A DNA stretch of 20,391 nt from JBEIHI01 sp964655245 (GTDB taxonomy: Bacteria > Bdellovibrionota > UBA2394): positions 1 through 20,391 of the forward strand of contig CAZZLQ010000044.1 in assembly GCA_964655245.1 (NCBI GenBank), given 5' to 3'. The position numbers and the translations under genes were made by a program. The notes under the pieces are model-generated. The model did no database searches and was not told the origin of the DNA. It was given only the letters and a program-made list of their open reading frames with translations. Shown piece after piece: positions 1-5,658 of this stretch. The stretch's first letter is position 1. Every line of letters begins with the position of its first letter.

Positions 1-128
1 GTGGGTCCATGATAAACACTTGAAATGACTTAGATTTTTAAATTTTCGACCTCTTAGCTTTACGTGAAATCAGTGCACGATGACAAATCCAAAAAAAGCA
101 CTAACTTAATGAGTAAAGGAGTTCTTCA

Positions 129-1010
129 ATGAAGATCGCAAAACGAGTTTTTCTGTTTATGGCTGTAAACCTTTTGGTGATGGTGACTATCTCCATCCTG
201 GTGTCAGTCCTTGGACTCAATCAATTTCTCTCGGCAAAAGGAATCAACTACGGAACACTTGCCCTCCTTTGTTTGGTCTGGGGTATGGGCGCTTCTTTTA
301 TCTCTCTGCTCTTCTCCAAGACTTTTGCCAAAATGGCGATGGGAGTGCAGATCATTCCGCCCGACACTCGAGATCCAGAGCTTAGAAAACTCGTTGAAAC
401 AGTTCATTATCTCGCGGATCGCGCTGGCCTCTCCAAAATGCCAGAAGTTGGCATCTACGATGCCCACGAAGTAAACGCTTTTGCTACTGGCCCCTCTTCT
501 TCCAATTCCTTGGTCGCCGTGTCGACTGGATTGCTACGGTCCATGAATCAGCAGCAAGCGAATGCAGTCTTGGCTCACGAAGTCTCACACATTGCAAATG
601 GAGATATGGTCACACTCGCTCTCATTCAAGGCGTGGTGAACGCCTTTGTGATGTTCCTCTCACGTGTGATTGCTTGGGCCGTTGCTCAAAACTTCCGAGA
701 GGAAGCACGAAATGGAATCTACTTCGTGGTGTCTATTGTTTTGGATATCGCACTGACTCTGCTCGGCTCAATGGTGGTCGCCTATTTTTCAAGAGCGAGA
801 GAATATCGAGCTGATGCCGGAGCTGCCGAGATAAACGGCAAGGAAGGAATGATCTCTGCGCTTCAAGCCCTTCAAAGAATTCATCAACCGGCCACCCATG
901 ACCGATATGAGATGATGAAGATATCGGGAGGCACTGGTGGATTCATGGCTCTATTCGCTTCACATCCGCCGCTTGAAAAGCGAATTCAGGCTCTTCAAGA
1001 AAGAGCTTAG
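129..1010 (+). CDS. htpX: Membrane zinc metalloprotease HtpX (M48 family)
   Basis: HtpX is an inner-membrane zinc endopeptidase that helps clear misfolded membrane proteins. The 293-residue length is normal for the family. Two N-terminal membrane helices (about residues 7-30 and 41-62) precede the cytosolic catalytic domain. The zinc site HEVSH lies at 150-154, and a second pair of hydrophobic segments follows (about 163-183 and 197-219). The third zinc ligand is probably Glu225, in SRAREYRAD, the usual M48B signature. The NAFATG motif at 116-121 is also typical. The ATG is preceded by AGGAG at 117-121, 7 bases away, which fixes the start. The gene stands alone and converges with the small minus-strand gene 13 bases downstream. 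A CTTGAAA element at 19-25 resembles a heat-shock -35 box, but no matching -10 is visible. Identification is firm. Confidence 0.96.
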   Translation: MKIAKRVFLFMAVNLLVMVTISILVSVLGLNQFLSAKGINYGTLALLCLVWGMGASFISLLFSKTFAKMAMGVQIIPPDTRDPELRKLVETVHYLADRAGLSKMPEVGIYDAHEVNAFATGPSSSNSLVAVSTGLLRSMNQQQANAVLAHEVSHIANGDMVTLALIQGVVNAFVMFLSRVIAWAVAQNFREEARNGIYFVVSIVLDIALTLLGSMVVAYFSRAREYRADAGAAEINGKEGMISALQALQRIHQPATHDRYEMMKISGGTGGFMALFASHPPLEKRIQALQERA

Positions 1011-1023
1011 CCGTGACCTGCTC

Positions 1024-1344
1024 CTAATGACGCTTCCGAGCACCGTCTTTTTTTAGCTTCATTGTTGAAGCTGCTTTGTGATTGATGGGAAGACGCGGCT
1101 TCTTTTGAGGATTGATAGAGTCCATCCTCTCCAGGTCGGTTCTGAACTGAGGAGGGAGTGCCTTTCTGTGATCAACGGTCACCGATCCACCATCGACAAG
1201 ATCTATCGTCACAGCGCCAGATCGACTTGATCGGAGAGCTCGAATCTCTTTGATGGAGACCTCTTTACCTTCAACCTCAAAAGTTTGCCTGCTTCCAGTT
1301 CCTACGCGATGAGTAGAGCTCGTAAAATGAGAAGGAATGAGCAA
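1024..1344 (-). CDS. Small uncharacterised protein, start uncertain
   Basis: This is a 106-residue open frame that I do not recognise as a named family. The middle (about residues 20-75) looks like real protein: EVEGKEVSIKEIRALRSS, then a segment ending SVTVDHRKALPPQFRTDL, which suggests a compact beta-rich fold. The tail is very basic (KLKKDGARKRH) and the protein has no signal peptide or membrane segment. The only available start is TTG at 1344, with no Shine-Dalgarno sequence. The open frame continues upstream to a stop near 1468 with no better start. The first 20 or so codons overlap the 5' edge of the decayed plus-strand gene, so the true N-terminus may have been altered by a rearrangement. 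It converges with htpX. It is probably a genuine gene or the remains of one; function unknown. Confidence 0.5.
   Translation of the reverse strand: MLIPSHFTSSTHRVGTGSRQTFEVEGKEVSIKEIRALRSSRSGAVTIDLVDGGSVTVDHRKALPPQFRTDLERMDSINPQKKPRLPINHKAASTMKLKKDGARKRH
1029..1054 (+). terminator. Possible intrinsic terminator after htpX
   Basis: A GACG/CGTC stem (1029-1032 with 1044-1047) encloses a small CT/AG helix with a TCCG loop and is followed directly by seven T (1048-1054). The stem is short and has a bulge, so it would be weak. It lies inside the last codons of the convergent minus-strand gene. Confidence 0.35.
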
Positions 1345-1864
1345 AGCAAGGTTAACGTCATTGTCGCGCGACCGACCGGGGCGTATGGCGGCAGCGGCAT
1401 TGAACCCACGAATGCAAATCTCGCGGCTGTCATTGATCCCGAATCGACCACCGTCCTGGGACTCGTTTCAACTCACCGCAGTATCTACGTTCATCAAGAC
1501 GCACCTTCGAATATCAACATCCACGCAGCTATTTATGCCGGGAACTCAAATGCATACGATCCAACCACTGGATTAGGCTGCGGCTCATGGGAAGCCACAA
1601 AAAAGGGGATGCGGGTTTGGCTCTGAGCTCTGGGATACCTCGTCAAACATGGGAACGATCAAGCTCTTTGGAAGTCTGACAGAGTATCGCGGTCAAACAC
1701 TGGGAAGAACAACATCCCCGGCAACGGGCTATTCTAGACGTTTCACTTATGACAACCGATTTCTTGAGGACCTTGTCCCTTTGGGATTTCCAATTTCCAA
1801 TCGGCTTCAATCTTTTCCAACCTTTGAGATCTTTCGAACCCTGCGGCTTGGTGATAGCGACTAG
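1285..1864 (+). pseudogene. Truncated, frameshifted remnant of a DUF4900/pilus-associated-like protein
   Basis: Two plus-strand frames join into one protein-like sequence. The first (1285-1626) contains TTVLGLVSTHRSIYVHQDAP and then INIHAAIYAGNSNAYDPTTG. The second continues from about 1605 to 1864 with GTIKLFGSLTEYRGQTLG, GYSRRFTYDNRF and a terminal SFPTFEIFRTLR. This order (vLGLvs..iYv, i.AAiyA, i.lfGSl.e.RG, Y..rf.YD.rf) is the C-terminal pattern I associate with DUF4900-type surface or pilus-associated proteins. The frames differ by one base. Removing one A from the A6G4 run at 1599-1608 would join them. The expected N-terminal part is absent: an in-frame stop lies at 1228-1230, and no start with a ribosome site is visible. 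It is most likely a 5'-truncated, frameshifted relic. The frameshift alone could also be a sequencing error. The family assignment is from memory of the pattern and is moderate. Confidence 0.6.
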
Positions 1865-1876
1865 GAAAAATCGGTT

Positions 1877-2260
1877 TCAGAACTGAGTTAGATCATCCGA
1901 TCGATCTTTTCCGATTTTCATGAGGAGATCTCGACCGATTCGTATTGAATCGATGGGGTTCCACGAAAAGAAGTTTCGTCGAGTCGAATAGCCTAAATCG
2001 TGCATCCGTTTGACTGAGGCGACCAAAAAGGGCCAAGCCAACAGCAAGACGTAAACCGTAGTCACCACAATAGTTTTGAACTGAAGGGCTCCATGCATGA
2101 ACCCCTCCGGGGATCGAAAGCCCAAGACAATCACCGCAAAGTAAATCGCGGTAAGACCTGGCAGCAAAATGAACACATAGATGGCCAAAAAGATCCGATA
2201 CTGATGCCTGTTAATGGCCCCCCGTGGGTTGAACAAGAACTCGGCGAAGAAATGAAACAC
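1877..2260 (-). CDS. DUF805 family inner-membrane protein
   Basis: This is a 127-residue membrane protein of the DUF805 (YhaH/YhaI-like) family, whose function is unknown. The family pattern is clear. An N-terminal NPRGAINRHQYRIF segment (about 11-24) is followed by a hydrophobic helix (22-47), a second helix (62-82) and the conserved VKRMHDLGYS motif (83-92). The usual C-terminal hydrophobic segment is weak, and the protein ends in a charged tail. The start is GTG at 2258-2260. The strongest ribosome site, GGGGAGGTG, runs into this codon instead of sitting 5-9 bases before it. No better in-frame start keeps the DUF805 N-terminus, so GTG is retained. It is the last gene of the PilZ-hutI unit, 24 bases after the TPR gene. 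Confidence 0.85.
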   Translation of the reverse strand: MFHFFAEFLFNPRGAINRHQYRIFLAIYVFILLPGLTAIYFAVIVLGFRSPEGFMHGALQFKTIVVTTVYVLLLAWPFLVASVKRMHDLGYSTRRNFFSWNPIDSIRIGRDLLMKIGKDRSDDLTQF

Positions 2261-2264
2261 CTCC

Positions 2265-2280
2265 CCTAGTATAACCTAGG
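2265..2280 (-). promoter_or_regulatory. Small inverted repeat touching the DUF805 ribosome site
   Basis: The inverted repeat CCTAG(N6)CTAGG lies in the 24-base gap between the TPR stop and the DUF805 start. In the minus-strand transcript its 3' arm runs straight into the GGGGAGG ribosome site. A hairpin here could partly mask that site. Five base pairs is short, so this may be chance. Confidence 0.25.
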
Positions 2281-2284
2281 TCCG

Positions 2285-2953
2285 CTAAGTCTGCTTGGTG
2301 CTTCGCTTTTTCTGCTTTCGGCGACGCTTAGCTTGCTCTTCCATCCCACGCTCAGCGTCCTGCCGAAGGCTCTCGAGATAGTCGACGATCCCATCATGAA
2401 GAGTCTCCCCCGACTCAAAAATCTCAGTGATCATGGCGATCGTTTCCTTGAATTTATTCATCGAGAACAAAACACCGGCCAATTCAACTCCAGCACCAAT
2501 ATTGGTGTGATCAATCTTCCATGCTTTTCGAAGTTGCTTTTCACCCTCATGAAGATTGCCCGTGAAAATATAGGTACGCCCCAACTCCTCCAGATAAATC
2601 GAATTTTTGGGCTCATTCTTCACGGCACGCTGAAACTCTTCGATCGCACGACGCCAGTTTTCCTGAGTTTGATAAACCATTCCCAGCAGATAATAGTAGT
2701 GAGCAAAGTCTCCATCCAGACTGATCGCTCGGTTGAGATACTCAATAGCTTTTGAATAATCCTCATTAAAAAGGTGGATATCTCCCAAATAGGCGTAGCA
2801 ATCAGCCTTCATCGAGGTTTCTAAAAACTTGCCATGTTGCTTGATCAAGCGCTCAAAGTACTTAAGCGCCTTCTCAAAGTTACCTCGCTCATAAAAAATC
2901 TCTGCAGCTTGAAAGAGCCAGGTGTAGTAGCGACTACGATCAACTTTTTTCAC
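2285..2953 (-). CDS. Tetratricopeptide-repeat protein
   Basis: This 222-residue cytosolic protein consists of about four to five TPR units. Visible repeats begin near residues 11 (AAEIFYERGNFEKALKYFER), 50 (AYLGDIHLFNEDYSKAIEYL), 84 (YLLGMVYQTQENWRRAIEEF) and 118 (YLEELGRTYIFTGNLHEGEK). A helical segment follows, and the tail is strongly basic (about 200-222, KRRRKQKKRS). TPR arrays mediate protein-protein contacts, so a scaffold role is likely, but no partner can be named. No signal peptide or membrane segment is seen. The start is GTG at 2951-2953, and the upstream HAD gene ends with TGA in the same GTGA overlap. This indicates translational coupling within the PilZ-hutI unit. Confidence 0.85.
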   Translation of the reverse strand: MKKVDRSRYYTWLFQAAEIFYERGNFEKALKYFERLIKQHGKFLETSMKADCYAYLGDIHLFNEDYSKAIEYLNRAISLDGDFAHYYYLLGMVYQTQENWRRAIEEFQRAVKNEPKNSIYLEELGRTYIFTGNLHEGEKQLRKAWKIDHTNIGAGVELAGVLFSMNKFKETIAMITEIFESGETLHDGIVDYLESLRQDAERGMEEQAKRRRKQKKRSTKQT

Positions 2954-3801
2954 TCGTCAAACTCCCTCAAAAATTTTACCAGACCATCAGGCCCCTCGAC
3001 GACTCGTCTACCAAGAGCCCTGATCTCCTCTCGAGCATGGGACATTGCCACACCGATGTCAGCAAATTGTATCATCTCTTGATCGTTCCCATCATCCCCC
3101 ACCGCAATCACTCGACCAAGACCTAACCGATCACGGATCCAACAGGCCGCGGACCATTTGGAGTGTTTCTCCTCGAAAATTTCTAAAGCACAAAACTCAG
3201 AATATCCCAGATTCTCTACAAGTACTGCCTTAAATCCCTCCGGCAGAACGCTCTGAACTTTTGTCCGAAGACTTCTCATTTCTTCGTGACGCCCGAGTGA
3301 TGCCACTTCCAGCAAGGGAGTGCCCTTCAAAGTAGAAATCTCTGATGAAGTTTTCAAAATCAAAGATTTTTGAAAAGGCCTTCGCTGAAGACTTTGAACG
3401 GACTTAAACTTTTCAAGAACTTCCTCGGTATAGGCATAGTCAAAATCAAATCGATGTCCATCCGCGACAAAGAACACAGGATATCCACAAGACTCGATGA
3501 ATTGAGCTATCTCAAGCGCCTGATCGTGATGCAGTTGTGCTGAAAAAACGGTCTCCTCAAACTCGTCCTTAATCACTAGCCCATTGTGAACAATCACAAA
3601 CGGCAGGCGAGGAAGATTCTGAGTATCGATGAGTGCTGCTCGGTAACGCCGACCCGTTGCAATGACGACTGAGGAAAACCGAGAAACTCGCTGAATTTCA
3701 GCCAAAAGATGGGGAGGTATCCCACGTCCTCCGGAGGGCAAGTTATGAACAAGAGTTCCGTCCAAATCAAAGACAAAGAGATCCTTAGACAATTCGCCCA
3801 C
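2950..3801 (-). CDS. HAD superfamily hydrolase, Cof-type phosphatase
   Basis: This is a 283-residue Cof/sucrose-phosphatase-like (C2 cap) HAD phosphatase. Motif I is FDLDGTL, with nucleophile Asp12 and acid/base Asp14. Motif II is VIATGR (Thr49). A lysine in EEKHSKW (about 212-215) fits motif III, and motif IV is GDDGND at 235-240, followed by GVAMSHA. The cap domain lies at about 85-195. Such enzymes dephosphorylate small sugar or cofactor phosphates, and the substrate cannot be read from sequence. The gene overlaps the 3' end of hutI by 17 bases. The start used is GTG at 3799-3801. A TTG three codons further in (3790-3792) has a better spaced AGGTGG ahead of it and is an equally possible start. 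A role linked to histidine breakdown is suggested only by position. Confidence 0.88.
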   Translation of the reverse strand: MGELSKDLFVFDLDGTLVHNLPSGGRGIPPHLLAEIQRVSRFSSVVIATGRRYRAALIDTQNLPRLPFVIVHNGLVIKDEFEETVFSAQLHHDQALEIAQFIESCGYPVFFVADGHRFDFDYAYTEEVLEKFKSVQSLQRRPFQKSLILKTSSEISTLKGTPLLEVASLGRHEEMRSLRTKVQSVLPEGFKAVLVENLGYSEFCALEIFEEKHSKWSAACWIRDRLGLGRVIAVGDDGNDQEMIQFADIGVAMSHAREEIRALGRRVVEGPDGLVKFLREFDE

Positions 3802-4981
3802 CTATCACAACTCTCGAAATCGGTGGCGATCCAAAATGATAATACAAACTTTCAAAGCCCGCAGAGTCGAGCTCGATGAAGTCTGCTCTCATTCCCCTTT
3901 CAAGACGGCCTCGGTCCCTCAGACCCAAGGCCATCGAAGAACCTACGGTTTGGGACCACAAGACTTCATCGAGGGTCATCTTCATGTGAACCGCAGCAAA
4001 ACTTCCAATCAAAGGAAAATTCAACGTAGGACAAGTGCCTGGATTGAAGTCAGACCCTAATGCCACGGGAACTCCCGCATCAATCAGCGCGCGCGCGGGA
4101 GCGTAGTGCTTCTCTCTCAAAAAGAAGGTCGTTCCAGGCAAAAGAACAGGTACGACCGAGGCCCGCTTCAAAGCCGAAATATCGTGTCGACTCAAATGCA
4201 TCAAATGGTCTGCCGAAATCGCCTTTGTCCGAACGGCAGCCCTAACACCCCCAGTTCGACCAAACTCATGAGCGTGCACCTTAGGTCGCAATCCATAATT
4301 CTTGCCCGCTTCAAGCAAATGAACGGAGTCTTCCTCAGAAAAATACCCCTTCTCACAAAAAACATCCTGAAACTCCGCGCGACCCTGCACTCGCGGCAGC
4401 AGAGCTCTGACAATCCACTCCGCATACGAGTGATAAGTTTCAAACTCCGGCGGCAAAGCATGAGCCGCCATGAATGTCGTCAAAACACTTTGGGGACCAG
4501 ACTTTTTGAGCCGTGAGATCACATCGAGCAATTTCAACTCGCTCTCAAGATTCAAACCATAGCCCGTCTTCACTTCGAGAGTCGTCACACCGAACCTAAG
4601 GGCCTCAAGCATTCGCAGGCGAGCCTGCGAAAACAAATCCTGCGCAGCCAGAGATCGAGTTGCCTTCATCGTGGATTTGATTCCACCACCAGCTTTAGCG
4701 ATGTCCTGATAGCTCATTCCCGACAGACGTAGATTCCACTCGGCAGAGCGATCTCCGCCAAAGACCAAGTGAGTATGGCAATCAACCAGACCAGGGATGA
4801 CGGTTTTCAGCCGAATAGATTTTTTTGAAATTGAAGCCAGAGAAGCGCGGGAAATCTTTTCAATATCAAGGATTTCACCGTCTTTAACCGAAATTTTTAC
4901 AGCGTACTGCCGATGAAGCGATCCACGTAGACGCGGGCTTACCAACTCATCCGCGTAGAAGGTTTGTAAGCCCGCTCTCAT
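3785..4981 (-). CDS. hutI: Imidazolonepropionase
   Basis: HutI hydrolyses 4-imidazolone-5-propanoate to N-formimino-L-glutamate, the third step of histidine degradation, in the cytosol. The 398 residues show a full amidohydrolase TIM barrel. Metal motif DCHTHLVFGGDR lies at 67-78, SGMSYQDIAKAGGG at 87-100, EVKTGYGLN at 136-144, AAHALP at 172-177, HAHEFGRTGG at 236-245, SADHLMH at 256-262 and GSDFNPGT at 309-316 with the late Asp311. These match the family and no catalytic residue looks lost. It starts at ATG only 14 bases after the PilZ stop. The leader is AT-rich with no Shine-Dalgarno sequence, so it may depend on reinitiation from the PilZ gene. No hutH, hutU or hutG gene is in the window, so the rest of the pathway must lie elsewhere or be absent. 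Confidence 0.95.
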   Translation of the reverse strand: MRAGLQTFYADELVSPRLRGSLHRQYAVKISVKDGEILDIEKISRASLASISKKSIRLKTVIPGLVDCHTHLVFGGDRSAEWNLRLSGMSYQDIAKAGGGIKSTMKATRSLAAQDLFSQARLRMLEALRFGVTTLEVKTGYGLNLESELKLLDVISRLKKSGPQSVLTTFMAAHALPPEFETYHSYAEWIVRALLPRVQGRAEFQDVFCEKGYFSEEDSVHLLEAGKNYGLRPKVHAHEFGRTGGVRAAVRTKAISADHLMHLSRHDISALKRASVVPVLLPGTTFFLREKHYAPARALIDAGVPVALGSDFNPGTCPTLNFPLIGSFAAVHMKMTLDEVLWSQTVGSSMALGLRDRGRLERGMRADFIELDSAGFESLYYHFGSPPISRVVIGGRIV

Positions 4982-4995
4982 TAAAATGTAATTTA

Positions 4996-5361
4996 TTACT
5001 TAAGAAGCATGGAGAAAAGCTTTTTACCTTCTCCATCCACTCTCAAAAACTCAACGCCGTAGCCGGGTCGAAACATCTTAGCCTCTACAGATGACTCACG
5101 AGTCATTCGAGCCACTCGACCTTCTGCAGAAAACACAGTGGGAGAAGAACAAAACTTAATGTTCATGCGAACCGTTGTTCCAACGGCCAAAGGAACTTGC
5201 TTGGGGTTAGCAACGAGAAAAATACCCCCCTCAGAAATGTCTCTATTTCGACAACCGATGACTTTGCCATCGGAAGCCTTAAACTTCACAAGAGCATCAA
5301 TCTTTCGACGTTGATGCTTTCTCTTCCATGGTCCAAGAGCTTCACCCGTATCCGCTGCCAT
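4996..5361 (-). CDS. PilZ domain protein, likely cyclic-di-GMP receptor
   Basis: This is a stand-alone 121-residue PilZ domain. The two parts of the cyclic-di-GMP site are visible. The arginine motif RxxxR is RKHQR at 14-18 with a further Arg19. DxSxxG appears as DISEGG at 41-46, followed by the beta-barrel strands expected of the fold (IFLVANP, VRMNIKF, AEGRVARM, GYGVEFL). PilZ proteins change partner activity when they bind cyclic-di-GMP, often affecting motility or surface behaviour. The output here is unknown. The ATG is preceded by GGGAGGAGG, 5 bases away, the strongest ribosome site in this unit. It is the first gene of the PilZ-hutI-HAD-TPR-DUF805 group and has a hairpin in its leader. 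Confidence 0.9.
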   Translation of the reverse strand: MAADTGEALGPWKRKHQRRKIDALVKFKASDGKVIGCRNRDISEGGIFLVANPKQVPLAVGTTVRMNIKFCSSPTVFSAEGRVARMTRESSVEAKMFRPGYGVEFLRVDGEGKKLFSMLLK

Positions 5362-5658
5362 AATGGCCTCCTCCCAACACGCAGACCCTCAACGGTCTGC
5401 TACTAAGTTTTTTCACCCCTCAGCCGAACGGACAAAAGGATGCCGCAATGCGCAAAAAAACGCACTTCAATGACTTAATCACCATGCCTTGAGCAGATCC
5501 TGAAATAGACCCGCTCTTTATACCCTTGCGCCGTTTCCTCACCACACTTCAACGACGCCTTTTACCGCTAACGTCATCTACTTTGATTGAGATCAGGAAA
5601 CAAACAACCCAAAAACTGATTCAAACTAACTATCATCGTCTAAGACCAAGGTCAATTT
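5362..5658. other. Intergenic spacer between the VWA gene and the PilZ gene
   Basis: This is the longest gene-free stretch in the window. No coding frame is convincing. On the minus strand I see the leader hairpin (5381-5400), a TTGACC close to the end of the VWA gene and a TATAAA further on, but these are not at promoter spacing from each other. No strong intrinsic terminator for the large minus-strand unit is visible. The spacer probably holds the PilZ promoter. Read-through from the upstream unit cannot be excluded. Confidence 0.5.
5381..5400 (-). promoter_or_regulatory. Leader hairpin upstream of the PilZ gene
   Basis: GCAGACC and GGTCTGC form a perfect 7-base-pair stem with a 6-base loop. 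In the minus-strand transcript it ends 8 bases before the GGGAGGAGG ribosome site of the PilZ gene. It could be a protein operator, an mRNA-stability element or a translational control hairpin. On the plus strand a T-run follows only 8 bases later and no plus-strand gene ends here, so it is unlikely to be a plus-strand terminator. Confidence 0.45.

Noticed and set aside
19..25. CTTGAAA, like a heat-shock sigma factor -35 box upstream of htpX
   Set aside because: No matching -10 element at the correct distance, so not called as a promoter.
1599..1605. A AAA AAG heptamer in phase, a classic programmed -1 frameshift site
   Set aside because: A -1 shift leads to a frame that ends near 1680 without the expected domain. 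The continuing protein is in the frame reached by dropping one base, so indel or slippage fits better.
2333..2755. 140-residue plus-strand frame
   Set aside because: Antisense to a TPR gene with clear repeats, and no ribosome site.
5447..5465. TGCG/CGCA repeat around an A-run
   Set aside because: Only four base pairs with the homopolymer in the loop, not a terminator shape.
5600..5658. TTGACC and a small GACC/GGTC repeat after the VWA stop as promoter or terminator
   Set aside because: The -10 at the right spacing is poor, and the repeat has a loop of two bases with no adequate T-run, so neither can be supported.
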